In this document: positions 1 through 13,100 of the stretch, in pieces
Layout: every line of letters begins with the position of its first letter
How positions within the stretch are numbered: the first letter of the stretch is position 1
DNA from: Liolophura sinensis
Lineage: Eukaryota; Mollusca; Polyplacophora; Chitonida; Chitonidae
Assembly (NCBI RefSeq): GCF_032854445.1
Contig: NC_088305.1
Span: forward strand, 11,081,717-11,145,716
DNA: 64,000 nt
Reading direction: 5' to 3'
Notes under the pieces: generated by a model
Seen by the model: only the letters and a program-made list of their open reading frames with translations
Databases searched by the model: none
Told to the model about the DNA's origin: nothing
Position numbers and translations under genes: made by a program

Positions 1-356
1 AATTCCTCGATCTCCTCCCACCATAATGTGGTATCCCGCGGACGCTGTCGTCTTTCCTCCCACCACAATGCTGGTCTATTTTTTTTTATTTGATTGGTGT
101 TTTACGCCGTACTCTCAAGAATATTTCACTTACACGATGGCAGCCAGCCTTATGGTGGGAGGAAACCTGGCAGAGCCCGGGGGAAACCCACGACCATCCG
201 CAGGTTGCTGAAAGACCTTCCCACGCATGGCCGGAGAGGAAGCTAACATGAGCTGGACTTGAACTCACAGCGACCGCTTGGTAAGGGGCTCCTGGGTCAT
301 TACGCTGAGCCACGTAGGCCACAATGCTAGTCGCCGCAGTATAAGTGAAACAGTCT
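1..356 (+). mobile_element. SINE (family 1) remnant split by a second SINE
   Basis: Bases 1-72 and about 329-356 are pieces of the 3' half of a plus-strand family 1 SINE (CCACCATAATG-type segment, then GTATAAGTGAAA). They are interrupted at 73-318 by a minus-strand copy. The sequence CCACAATGCT occurs at both 63-72 and 319-328, as expected for a target-site duplication. The left part is cut by the window edge. Confidence 0.75.
73..318 (-). mobile_element. SINE (family 1), nested, nearly full length
   Basis: On the minus strand this reads from a tRNA-like head (near 318) to the tail GAATATTTCAC/TTGATTGG seen in reverse near 90-130. A stretch of the head that other copies carry (GCGCTAGCGC) is missing. 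It sits inside an older SINE and is bounded by the 10-bp direct repeat CCACAATGCT, so this copy is the younger of the two. Confidence 0.8.
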
Positions 357-1021
357 TAAGTTAGCCGTATAAAGCACCAATAAACAAATAAATTAATAAA
401 TACATAAAATAAAAAGAAAAAGAAATAAATATAGGCCTGGGCCTATATTTTTTTTATACCCAGAGGGGGAAAGAAAACTTTTATAAATTTGAGCAGCAAG
501 AACAGGGGTGTGATTCTTCTGGTGGCGGATTGACCATCAGTTGATCGATAGAGAATTTCAGGCAGATTAAAAACAGCTTTAAACTTAAATTTACTCCCCT
601 TCTGTTCCCACTTTAATGAACCTTCTTACTGTATTGTGGCCATGTGACTATTAAGAATTAAGTAAGGCGAATACGAAAGTGTGATCTGTTATCACTAGCC
701 CCCCCCCCCCATTGATCGCTGTATACGTTGTTTTGTCCCTCCACTGAGGCTTTGCCAACTTAGCCAAGCAGACGAACTTGGCACAAAATGATTGGTTGTT
801 CGGCGTAGTGATATTATAATTCTTGGAACGTGGACATATTCATGCAATAACTTTTAATTCTGATCGATTTATTCTGTTAGCACTACTAATGCATGCAATG
901 TCAAAATTTAGTGTCATTAAAGGCAATGTGAGGTACTGGCATAATGAAAACTTGAAACTATTTGTCGCGCGGGATTATATCCGATCTGAGCTTATGGATG
1001 TTGTTTGGCTCACCCAACTAC
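357..1021. other. 5' flank of PDIA4, no gene recognised
   Basis: About 660 bases upstream of the PDIA4 start codon. It is AT-rich with a short poly-C run near 700. I looked for an ER-stress element (CCAAT-N9-CCACG in either direction) and did not find an exact match. The transcription start cannot be placed from sequence alone. Confidence 0.5.
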
Positions 1022-1133
1022 ATGGCGAAGATGCTTCACGTAAAACTTCTCGTTCTTGGCTTTGCCGTTCTTTTCCTCTCTTCTTCATTTTCACGGGCAG
1101 AAGATGAAGATGTTGATGACAAAGATGCCGAAG
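1022..1133 (+). CDS. PDIA4: PDIA4 exon 1 (coding part): signal peptide and acidic start
   Basis: Starts [18 protein letters not shown], a clear signal peptide, then Ser-rich residues and the acidic segment [11 protein letters not shown]. The donor is AAG|GTATGCT and the exon ends in phase 1. An in-frame upstream ATG at 962 would bury the signal peptide, so 1022 is preferred. Confidence 0.9.
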
Positions 1134-4100
1134 GTATGCTAGCAGTGAGATTGATTATGCATCATAAAAAATAAGATGTTTAAAACTTCATGAATGCAGA
1201 CTGCGTGCGGCTCCTAAAAGCTGTAGCTGCGAGCAGTTTGACATGTCCAGTCCTGGGACGTTACTTGACATTTTTACAGTTCATACGATCGATGTATTAC
1301 ACACTTTTTGCTTTTAGTGATCAGAGCAAACTGGTCCTGCGGTGTGCAAACCAGCTCCACTCTTGTAAAGATTCTTGCTAACCACAAAAAATGTGGTCTC
1401 ATTTGCTCTCGGTTTTGAATCAAGCGCCCGGCCGGCTGACGTGTACAACTTCACAAGTGTCACTGGTCATAGGCAGAGATCAAACCCAGTGTGCTCCAGT
1501 TTGTTAGCTTTTTCTTTACTTACAGATAATGCGATTTTCACAACTTAATTTACATAAAGCAGAACTGGCGAATGGGGATTAACGAATACAATTTGACTTA
1601 ATTTGAAATGTAAGTTCTGCAATTCTGTAAGGTGGATCTGAAGCTAGAGACCACATGATCTCCATTGTTCGGTGTGGGTAAAGAAAATGATCCTCTCAAA
1701 GTTGTTGCATGGGAAAATGCCTATTTTTGAGTTCGTCAGCAATCTTGTATCCATTGAATTTGTATAATTGTCAGCTTTCCAGATAGTCTGAGTATTTTTG
1801 CAGAGCTTTCGTTATGCTATTTTGTACAACAAACCCCGAATTGTATGCTAGACATACTAGAAAAGCATGATGTCTGCCAGCAACCTGTGGATGGTCTTGG
1901 GTTTTCCGCGGGCTGTGCCTGGTTTTCTCCAACTATAGTGCTGGCGATCTTCATATAAGTTAAATATTCTTGAGTAAAACACCAATCAAAATAAATAAAT
2001 AAATAAATAGAAAATCATGAAAGCACTTTAACTATGGGAAGTGTATCCACAGAAGTTTATTTTAGATGAGGGGCCTCCAAAGTGGTAAGCATGAGGGAAG
2101 CATGGCGCAATGACCCAGGAGCGTCTCACCAATGTGTTCACTGTGAATTCAAGTCCAGCTCATGTTAACTTCCTCTCCGGTCATATGTGGGAAGATCTGT
2201 CAGCAACCTGTGAATGATCGTGGGTTTCCCCCCTGCCCTTTTTTCTCCTGCCATAATGCTGTCAGCCATCGTATAAGTAAAAAATTCCCGAGTACGGCAA
2301 AAAACACTAGTCAAATGAAATAAATAAATCATTTTAGATGAAATCTAGAGACTGGTACAGTGAATAAAAGCAAGAATAAAAGTTGTTTTACATAAAATCC
2401 AATTGACTTGTACACTGAACAAAGAAGTCACCATGCTGAAAGTGTTTTTCTGGTTATATATCTGACGTCTGTGACCGATAAAGAAAGCAGATCAAGCTGA
2501 TAAGTTTATCTATCTTCTGATAACAAATTATTCTGTCTGGCAGACCTTTTACTAAAGCTGAAATGGTGTTTATATATATATATATATATATAACAAATTA
2601 TTCTGTCTGGCAGACCTTTTACTAAAGCTGAAATGGTGTTAATATAAATATTTGTATATATACATATATATGTATTTTTTTTTTGTTTTGAGAAATAAAG
2701 GTGCTTATTTTTTTATGTCAAAATTTAAAACGGCTAATGGTGTCAAAAATAGTGTGGTATTATGACTGATAGTTTTAATCTAATCATATTCCAAGGACAT
2801 CTGAGAAAATTTGTGAGGAAGTGGCATCAGCCAGTCAATGTCATTTTTTGTCAGTGTCTACCAAAATAATATTGAAAGCAGTGTGAAACAAATAATAACA
2901 CAATTAGCAGGAGCATATAAATGTTTTAGATGAAATTCTAGTGAAATTTGCCCTGCCACCCCTAACACACAGTGGAAAATAAATTATAGTGCTAACTGTC
3001 CCAAGGTATTGTATTGAGATAAATGAATCTGCTTTAACCTTTCAGGTGATGATGAGGATGAAGACCTGACCCCAAAGGAAGAAGATGATGTTCTGGTTTT
3101 GACAGAGAAAAATTTTGACAATGTGATCTTTTCTGAGGACATCATTTTGGTTGAGTTTTATGCTCCATGGTAAGTCAGCTCTCATTTTAGTTATTAGGCA
3201 GGTGTAATTTTTGACCATTTTGTATTTTCTGAGGATATCATTCTTGATTTAGTTTTAATTCACACCTGTAATTCATGACTTGGTCTTTTATAATTACATG
3301 TACATTTAATGGCTTACTTGTTCAGGTAATCAGTCATTGTTTCTTTGTCATTGCAACATGTACATGTCAGCAGTGTCACTGGGATGTATATATTGTAGGC
3401 GTTTTCATTAACTTTGGAAGATAGAGAGTATCACGGGGTTCAAGTACAGCTCATGCTGGCTTTCTTTCCGGCCATGTGTGGGAAGGCCTGTCATCATTCT
3501 GCAGATGGTTGTGGGTATCCCCCCGGGCTCCGTCCGGTTTCCTCCCACCATAATGCTGGCTGCTGTTGTATAAGTGCAATATTCACAGATAAATAGAGGC
3601 TATCAGGTGCTTGTCACTGTTACGAGCCTGCATAAATTGTTCCCTGGCTGTGTGATCTTGGAGGCGCCACTTTAATGCATAAATGAAGCTTTATTCAAAA
3701 ATTAAGAAATACTGTTCAAATTTTACTAGTGTCTTCTATCGTATTATTTAAATTGAAAAGTGACTTTGATATTAAATTGTGACAACTCTGCCTACACCCA
3801 TTGCAACCAGTATTAGCCGAATCTGATGTTAATAATAGCTTACAGTACGTCACAGTCACACCCAACATTACATCCAGACACACCTCCTTGGTTTGAGGTA
3901 CTGTGATTTCTCAACATTTTTTTCGCATATGAAAGATCAGCTTTCAGTGCAATTTATGCCCTGTTGCAATTTGATTTTTGAGACAAAATTACAGTAGTTG
4001 GATTGACCAATTTAGGACTTTAAAAAAAAGTATGATTTCCTCAGAATAATGCCTTTAGCGGATACTGAAATAAACATCTTGCAAACATGCGAAAAGTTTT

Positions 4101-7100
4101 AGGAATTACAGTATATGTATACCCGCTGACAGGCAATGTGCATATTACATTGGCTGACTCTGGATTGCTCATTGATGCACTCGCAAGGCTTAGTCTGTCC
4201 TATAACCTGCCAGTCATTCATACGACTGTCTTGTATGGCTAATGGTAACTATGGTTACCTGTTGCTATGAGACTGGAATGTGCAACCCTTTCTCACCATC
4301 AGTGACTACATGGTGTACCTGTGCATGTTGTATACCCTAGGTGCTCTGGTAGAAAGTAACTTAATTTTCATGTGATAAGTGGTGGAGTATGTCGTGACAC
4401 AAGAAACAGGGATAGAGAATTTGTGTGAACGTAGATCCCAGTATCTGCCACCCAGTTCAAGACATAAAGCCAGCTGTTCTATTTCCCCTCCCCCTGCAGA
4501 ATTTACATGTAAGAGCAGGGGTGAAAAAGTGTACTGGCCCTGGGATGATAAAGCGAGCTTAAGACTGAGGTCAAAATTTCAAGTGACTGTTAGATTGTTT
4601 ATTTTAACAAGATCAGAATATTGTTTGACAATATAAATTTTGGGAAAGTTATTGTAAAACAAATTTCTGCTGACTTGGTGATCCTGGGGTAGGTAGTTCA
4701 CGTAAAAAAAGTTTTCCAAGCGATTCATGTTGATTGATTCTGCCTTATTACTGTGCTTAGGGCTTCCTAACACCTTTTTGTTTTATTAAGTCTAATTAAT
4801 ATCTTATTTGAACAAGTTTTGACATCAGAGGTATCATTTTAAGGCATTCATGTACTCCTGGAACAGCATTTTTACAGGCCAGACTTCAGGTGAAATAGGT
4901 TAATTTAAAAATTTCAGTGTATGTGTGGACTGACTTTTATCAACTGGAAAACAATGGTTCTATTGGAAAACTTTTTCTTCCATTTTTAATTCACTTTTTC
5001 CTTTCTTTTTCCCCCATTAGGACATTGACTGTCACCCCTGTTTATGATACAATTACGTTATAAACTACATGTGTGTTTGGTGGAACATCCAGTTCAGCCT
5101 GAAACTCTGACCTACACAAACGTTTTTGTGGGGACTAGAAATCTAAATATAAAATGAAAATGATATACACATAGGAAGATGTTTTCAGAGCTGGCCTTTG
5201 TGTTTTTGTGTAAGTGATGACAGAAACTGTCACATCTGCTTGCCTGAGCAATGAAAACAATGAATGAATGAAATTCGGATGAGCAATGTTTTGAATAAGT
5301 GGAATACCAGCAATGTTTTGAATAAGCGGAATACCAGCAATGTTTTGAATAAGCGGAATACCAGCAATGTTTTGAATAAGCGGAATACAAGTATAATGTG
5401 AACAATTCATCCGTGCATGCCAAACGCTAATAACATCTGAGTTTCTGAGTTCATTTTGAATTGTCATTCAACAGTAAGATGGTTTTCAAAGTTTATGTAA
5501 GTGTTACGATTGAACGATTGGAAGCTTTTGCTCCTGTATTTATAGCATAACCACAATATGGCTTAAACACTGCCCATTTTTCATGAAGCTGTAATCCTTT
5601 GATTCTTTATTATTTACACATTTTATTTTATTTATACATATAAATGACAAATGTAATATATGTTCCAGACATTAAGGAGCCTGACTCATTTTGTCATTTA
5701 TGTACTTTTATTTTATGAAATATTCTTGGGTATGTCGTAAAACTTGATTCAAATCAATCAGAATTGATTGCCTTTTTCTTGTGTTATGATATGCATGTGC
5801 AATGGTTTTAATGTGAGTGTGAATATATTTTGTTATCAAACAAATTAAAAAGGCTACACCAGAGATTTTTAGCAATCACTTTTCTCATTAAATCATATTT
5901 GCTCAAATTATTGCCTTTCAATAAATATTAGACTCGCCCGTATACTACATGTATTTATAGTGTTAAAATGATTCTGCATTTTAGAAACAACTGCTTTCTA
6001 AATTATCGGAACTTTATTTCCAATTTTGAACAGTAACCGATACACAGGTGAAGCTGATATTTTGTGAAAGTTAATTATTCAGGCTGTTCCAAAATAACAG
6101 TAAAAGCAGGAAAAGGTGGATTTGCACTGATCAACTTTTTGCTCAAAAAAGTCTTTAAGCCTCTTTACATCAAACAAGTTTCTTTTGCCTTTCTACGACG
6201 GCTATACAGTGGTTGTATTGTGTTGTCAGGTGTGGTCACTGTAAAAGCCTGGCTCCAGAGTACGCTAAAGCTGCCAAGACACTGAAGCAGAGCACCCCGC
6301 CGGTCCCCTTGGCTAAGGTGGATGCCACTGTAGAACAGGCACTGGCTCAGAGGTGAGACTTTGTATAGGACAGGTTTTAAGAACCATTTAGAATACATAT
6401 GCTGGCTTCCTCTCCGGCCATTCGTGGGAAGGTGTTCCAGCAACCTGCAGATGGTCATGGGTTTCCTTCAGACTCGGCCCGGTTTTCTCTCACCATAATG
6501 CTGGCAGCTGTTGTACAAGTCGTATAAGTGAAATATTCTTGAGTATGGCATAAAACACCAGTGAAATAAGTAAATGAATTTACAATACATGTGGTCATGG
6601 GCATATATAAAAAGGGTGATGCTCTCACAGCCCTGAAACAATTTCATTGGTGGTTTATGGTGGCGATGTGTTCTTTTTCTGTGTGGACCTTTTCGGTTAA
6701 ATGGTCTCTGAGTCTCCCGTTGATGTCAGACGTTCTTTTCCCAGCTCATCATGATGATGTCACCGTAGAAACTGATACATCGTAACATTATAGACGTTGC
6801 GCTACAAACCATTTGACGTGACAGTGGCTCAGAGTCATTCTTCACACTAGCGCCGCCTCATGGAATTAAAAACCATAAAACCTCTTGCCTTTATCTTTGT
6901 AAAAAGTCTCATTCAGGAACAAAAATGGACAATGTGAGAATCCTAAAAATTAAGCTTTGCATGTTAAAAGCTTGTCAATTCAAAATCCTTTTACAGCTTC
7001 ATGTGCATATATGTAAACATGCATCTGGTTTCGTTACAGATTTGAAGTTTCGGGTTACCCGACTTTAAATTTTTCAAGGGAGGAAAGCCGTTTGAGTTTG

Positions 7101-10100
7101 AGGGTGGGCGTAACGCAGATGGTAAGTCCACTTATTCTCAATGCTGTTTTTAAATGCGATTTTTCTCGCATCATAATACTAGCATAATACCATCATACAA
7201 GTGAGATATTCATGAGTATGGCATAAAACACAAATCAAATAAGTAAATCAGTAAACACAAACTTTTAATTTCTGATGATTCTTATGTTATAACCATAGTA
7301 AATATGGTCTCCACGTTTGACAGTGACAGCTCAGAGCATTCCTATCCATTTAATTAGTCAAAAGTTGGATCGCTTAATTTGCTTTCCTTGTTCATTCTTG
7401 TTGAAATGTCACATCACATGGAAATTTGAAGAATCTCTCACCTGAAACCATCCCACCTAGACTTGCACAACAAACCATCTCTCAATGTAGTGAAATATGT
7501 TTGATTTAATGCGTTGTGTGCTTGAACTAAGAAAATCCAAAATTGCCAACTGATCAGTAAAATACGCTCGGGTTCATCTCTATAGTGACCACTGTGCTCT
7601 TGTTTTGAGAAATCAGTCCCAATTGGAAACAGACCATGGGGAATGTTGTCAAATATCAGCTTCCGGAGCGTAGGTAGATTATGTACTGGAAGTTAGAGCA
7701 AGGAAAAATGACTGGTTGATTCAGTGTCAGTATAATGTGATTGAGTGTGGTGTCTTGTCTGGTGTTTTGTCTGGTGTCTTGTCTGGTGTGTGCAAGGACT
7801 CGTCTTGCCACAAGAAGATACTGTTCGTTGTCATGTGACCAAAAAATGAAAACCCAGGCATTCATGTATTCTTATTTACATACATGAGTTGTCTCCCATC
7901 AGATATTGTGACGTTCATGAAGCAGCGTTCTGACCCTAACTGGAAACCTCCTCCCCCAGCCACTATTGTCCTGACCACTGAGAATTTCACGGAAACTGTT
8001 AACAAGGAAGAGCTGATGCTGGTGGAATTTTATGCTCCATGGTAAGTTTGTAGAGTACAGGGAGACTACAGTGCGAATGTTGAAATCAGATTTACGGTAA
8101 ATGACCTAAAGTTTCGCATGATTCATTGCGTTGGTTGTGGTTGTTACAGACTGATCGCCACGGGAGAGCATCAGGGGTGGTCAGGGGACTGTACTGACAG
8201 TTCAAGAATGGAATAAACAAGCTCACGCTTCACTGAGCAGTTAGTCTGTGCTCCTACCACCAATAGTTAATGCTCTTGACGCTGCAGTGGAATGTCAAGG
8301 GTCTCTGAAATGACATAATACGTCCCACTTCAGACTTCTGTCGGTATCCCATTGAAGTACAGTCAACTGTCATTCTGAACATGCTGTGGGACATAGCCCT
8401 AATCAAGCACAAAATGATCCCACTTCGGACTTCTGTCGGTATCCCAGTGAAGTACAGTCAACTGTCATTCTGAACAAGCTGTGGGACATAGCCCTAATCA
8501 AGCACAAAATGACCCCACTTCGGACTTCTGTCGGTATCCCATTGAAGTACAGTCAACTGTCATTCTGAACAAGCTGTGGGACATAGCCCTAATCAAGCAC
8601 AAAATGATCCCACTTCGGACTTCTGTCGGTATCCCAGTGAAGTACAGTCAACTGTCATTCTGAACAAGCTGTGGGACATGGCCCTAATCAAGCACAAAAT
8701 GACCCCACTTCGGACTTCTGTCGGTATCCCAGTGAAGTACAGTCAACTGTCATTCTGAACATGCTGTGGGACATAGCCCTAATCAAGCACAAAATGATCC
8801 CACTTCGGACTTCTGTCGGTATCCCATTGAAGTACAGTCAACTGTCATTCTGATCAAGCTGTGGGACATAGCCCTAATCAAGCACAAAATGATCCCACTT
8901 CGGACTTCTGTCGGTATCCCATTGAAGTACAGTCAACTGTCATTCTGAACAAGCTGTGGGACATAGCCCTAATCAAGCACAAAATGACCCCACTTCGGAC
9001 TTCTGTCGGTATCCCAGTGAAGTACAGTCAACTGTCATTCTGAACAAGCTGTGGGACATAGCCCTAATCAAGCACAAAATGACCCCACTTCGGACTTCTG
9101 TCGGTATCCCAGTGAAGTACAGTCAACTGTCATTCTGAACAAGCTGTGGGACATAGCCCTAATCAAGCACAAAATGACCCCACTTCGGACTTCTGTCGGT
9201 ATCCCAGTGAAGTACAGTCAACTGTCATTCTGAACAAGCTGTGGGACATAGCCCTAATCAAGCACAAAATGACCCCACTTCGGACTTCTGTCGGTATCCC
9301 ATTGAAGTACAGTCAACTGTCATTCTGAACAAGCTGTGGGACATAGCCCTAATCAAGCACAAAATGATCCCACTTCGGACTTCTGTCGGTATCCCATTGA
9401 AGTACAGTCAACTGTCATTCTGAACAAGCTGTGGGACATAGCCCTAATCAAGCACAAAATGACCCCACTTCGGACTTCTGTCAGTATCCCAGTGAAGTAC
9501 AGTCAACTGTCATCCTGAACAAGCTGTGGGACATAGCCCTAATCAAGCACAAAATGATCCCACTTCGGACTTCTGTCGGTATCCCATTGAAGTACAGTCA
9601 ACTGTCATTCTGAACAAGCTGTGGGACATAGCCCTAATCAAGCACAAAATGATCCCACTTCGGACTTCTGTCGGTATCCCAGTGAAGTACAGTCAACTGT
9701 CATTCTGAACAAGCTGTGGGACATAGCCCTAATCAAGCACAAAATGATCCCACTTCGGACTTCTGTCGGTATCCCAGTGAAGTACAGTCAACTGTCATTC
9801 TGAACAAGCTGTGGGACATAGCCCTAATCAAGCACAAAATGATCCCACTTCGGACTTCTGTCGGTATCCCATTGAAGTACAGTCAACTGTCATTCTGAAC
9901 AAGCTGTGGGACATAGCCCTAATCAAGCACAAAATGATCCCACTTCGGACTTCTGTCGGTATCCCAGTGAAGTACAGTCAACTGTCATTCTGAACAAGCT
10001 GTGGGACATAGCCCTAATCAAGCACAAAATGATCCCACTTCGGACTTCTGTCGGTATCCCATTGAAGTACAGTCAACTGTCATTCTGAACAAGCTGTGGG

Positions 10101-13100
10101 ACATAGCCCTAATCAAGCACAAAATGATCCCACTTCGGACTTCTGTCGGTATCCCATTGAAGTACAGTCAACTGTCATTCTGAACAAGCTGTGGGACATA
10201 GCCCTAATCAAGCACAAAATGATCCCACTTCGGACTTCTGTCGGTATCCCAGTGAAGTACAGTCAACTGTCATTCTGAACAAGCTGTGGGACATAGCCCT
10301 AATCAAGCACAAAATGATCCCACTTCGGACTTCTGTCGGTATCCCAGTGAAGTACAGTCAGCTGTCATTCTGAACAAGCTGTGGAACATAGCCCTAATCA
10401 AGCACAAAATGACAATATATGTTCTAGACAAAGTGGACCTATTCACTAGGCCCACCGGGGAGAGCTCTTACAAGTTCCTTTACGCTGTGCTTACCCGGCC
10501 TGAGGACCTCACAGGGAAAAGTAGAAAATAGATTCATTATCACCAAGTGAACAATTTAGTTAATGAAGCATATTATCGCATGAAAATACTGACGTCCTGT
10601 AACGGGTGCGTTTCACAAAAATTTTACTATTGTGTACAGGAATTTGTTTGAATAAACACATTGCAAACATGCGAAAAGGTTGAAGAATTAAGGCGTGTGA
10701 ATTTTCAAATAGTTTACTGATTTTTGTTTATTTTACAAATCATTTTACTGCTCATTCTGTTTTTGTATATTTTCATGTTGAGAAAAGACTGTTTCGTGGC
10801 CCTAACATTTTCTCACCATGGTATGGCTGAAATACTGCTGTTGTGGCATTAAAACCCTTGTGGATGATTCATTCTGCTGTGAACAAATACCGCATGTTTC
10901 CTTGTAACAGGTGTGGTCACTGCAAACAGCTGGCCCCCAAGTACGAGAAGGCCGCGCAGCAACTGAAAACTCACGACCCCCCAATCCCCCTGGCCATTGT
11001 AGACGCTACTCAGGAGAAGGGTCTGGCTGCCCAGTACGACATCTCGGGGTTCCCTACCCTCAAGGTGTTCAGGAAGGGGCGGGCATCAGAATATAAGGGT
11101 CAGCGAGAAGCTATGGGTAAGATGTGTTGCTTCTTACACATAGACCAGGGGCATCATTAAAGGCAAAGAACACTTTAGCATGAAGAACATGCCCAATGAA
11201 AGACCATTAAATACTGTCTGGGAAACTAGTTTAGTTTATTTTTAGACCTAGTAAAATGCAGTTAAAATTTTAGATTCTGCTGTGGTCTTTTTTGACCATA
11301 TTGTGACCACCTTGGTGAGTTAAATGACGAAATTGAGATTAAAAAGCCATCATAACTTGGTAAGGGTGAATTTTTGCCAAAGGATTTGGAATTTTGGTGG
11401 AGAAATGCTCAGGAAAAGTTTTGAAAAGAATACGTGTACAGAGCAACTGGCTGAAGCCAGGCTTGAATTTGGTCAGAATGTTTGTTTATTCACTTGTTTT
11501 CAAAAGCTCAGAATTGACCTTCAAGTCCAGCTAATGCTGACTTTCTCTTCGGCAATACATGGGAAGGTCTCACGGTCATGGGTTCCTCTGGGCCATGCCT
11601 GATTTCCCTTCCACCATTATGGTGGCTGCCGTGATATGAATGAAATATTCTTGAGTGGGGCATAAACCACCAATCTAAGTAACAAACAAATAAATAAACA
11701 GATGACCTCAAATTTTGTCCATGACCTCCCATGAATATGTTCATAATTTCCAAAACAGATTATTGCTGTATTTTTCTCCACTTCCGTGTCCTTTCCCTGA
11801 TGTGAAGGGAGTGTAATACATTTTCCTCGGGGAAACTTTATTGAGAGCTGAAGAACTTGAAAATATTGAACATCTTGGTCCATCTTGATTCTGTTACTGT
11901 TGAATATAGAATGGTCTTTTTACATAACTTGTGTATTGTACCACCACTCTTTTGACAAAAACATGGCATCTCTGTTCCCCTCTAAGACGATGCAGGCCCT
12001 GTTCAGGAAATTTGAAGATTTCTCCCCTCTCAGTGTTCATGGTGACATTATAAGGAGGATGACAAGGCTCATGCTTTCTTTTGTGCATACGTGGAAAAGG
12101 TCAGCAGCAACTTGCCAAAAGTTGATGGTTCCCTTAACCCATAAAAATGACCGCCATTGTGCAAGTGTAAAATTCTGGAGTCTCGCATTAAACAACAATG
12201 AAATAAATAAATAAATAAATATCTTCTGCTTTTTCAGGTATTGTACAGTACATGTCAGACCAGGTTGGAGAAGCCGCCAAATTAATTGCCAATAAAAAAG
12301 AGATGAAGGCGTTTTTGAATGTGGATGATGTCACCGTGATGGGATTCTTCAAGAACTTAGAGGATCCTCTGTTAAAGATCTACATGGAGACAGGTAAAGA
12401 GGCTTGTAGTACTGCCTCATTTGTAAACAGATGTCATCTTTAAAATGCAAAGTGGGGTCTCCGTGGCTCAGTCGGTTAGCGCGCTAGCGCAGCGTAATGA
12501 CCCAGGAACCTCTCACCAATGCGGTCGCTGTGAGTTCAAGTCCAGCTCATGCTGGCTTCCTCTCCGGCCGTAGGTGGGAAGGTCTGCCAGCAACCTGCGG
12601 ATGGTCGTGGGTTTCCTCCGGGCTGTGCCCGGTTTCCACCCACCATAATGCTGGCCGCCGTCGTATAAGTGAAATATTCTTGAGTACGGCGTAAAACACC
12701 AATCAAATAAATAAATAAAATGCAAAGTGTCCTTGGATGGAGAATTTGTGGATTTCCCCCATCTTAAAGTTTTTGAGGCTTTGGGGACAATAATTGGTCG
12801 TGTGTGACCATTCACCACGCCTGGTGTTTGTCCAACATTACCCTGTGCATATCAGTATGTCATGTGAGGTAGTCCATCATTATTGCCAGCCACTGGTTTC
12901 CTCCACCCATAAAACTGACTGTCATTGATTATTTATTTATTTAGTTAATTGATTTGTGTTTTACTCCGTGCTCAAGAATATTTCACTTATACCGGCCGTT
13001 AGCATTATGGTTGGGGAAATCTAGGGAAACCCATGACCATCTGCAGGTTACTGACAGACCTTGCCAGAGGAGAAGGTCATGGAGTAAACAAAATTCTTTT

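Larger units (their letters stand above)
1134..3045 (+). other. PDIA4: PDIA4 intron 1
   Basis: Contains a 5'-truncated SINE (1872-2009), a diverged full-length SINE (2070-2330) and a 50-bp duplication around a TA run (2521-2640). The remaining sequence is AT-rich with nothing recognised. Confidence 0.8.
3170..6229 (+). other. PDIA4: PDIA4 intron 2
   Basis: Holds a SINE fragment (3432-3590) and a four-copy 27-bp array (5283-5390). Near 4075-4105 there is a short stretch similar to 10655-10690 (CTTGCAAACATGCGAAAAG-like), a possible small dispersed repeat. I see no coding sequence in the remainder. Confidence 0.75.
7122..7902 (+). other. PDIA4: PDIA4 intron 4
   Basis: Contains a SINE 3' fragment (7166-7258) and a partial family 3 SINE (about 7700-7870) that ends only about 30 bases before exon 5. 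Confidence 0.75.
11117..12237 (+). other. PDIA4: PDIA4 intron 6
   Basis: Contains a family 1 SINE (about 11512-11700) and a family 2 SINE (12094-12221) whose AAAT tail ends about 15 bases before the exon 7 acceptor. Otherwise nothing recognised. Confidence 0.7.

Noticed and set aside
962-1021. Upstream in-frame ATG for PDIA4
   Set aside because: Would place 20 unrelated residues before the signal peptide; the ATG at 1022 directly starts it.
600-1021. ER-stress response element in the PDIA4 promoter
   Set aside because: Single half-sites (ATTGG near 792, CGTGG near 829) are present, but not the CCAAT-N9-CCACG arrangement.
8323-10412. CRISPR-like array
   Set aside because: Units are contiguous with no unique spacers, and the host is an animal.
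8386-10531. Series of about 21 overlapping 60-codon plus-strand frames
   Set aside because: They are the same 95-bp unit read repeatedly in shifting frames. The unit length is not a multiple of three and no splice or family signal exists.
12455-12694. Recurring small frames [20 protein letters not shown] and antisense versions
   Set aside because: Present in every near-consensus family 1 SINE (also 18552, 59266), with no selection visible; not genes.
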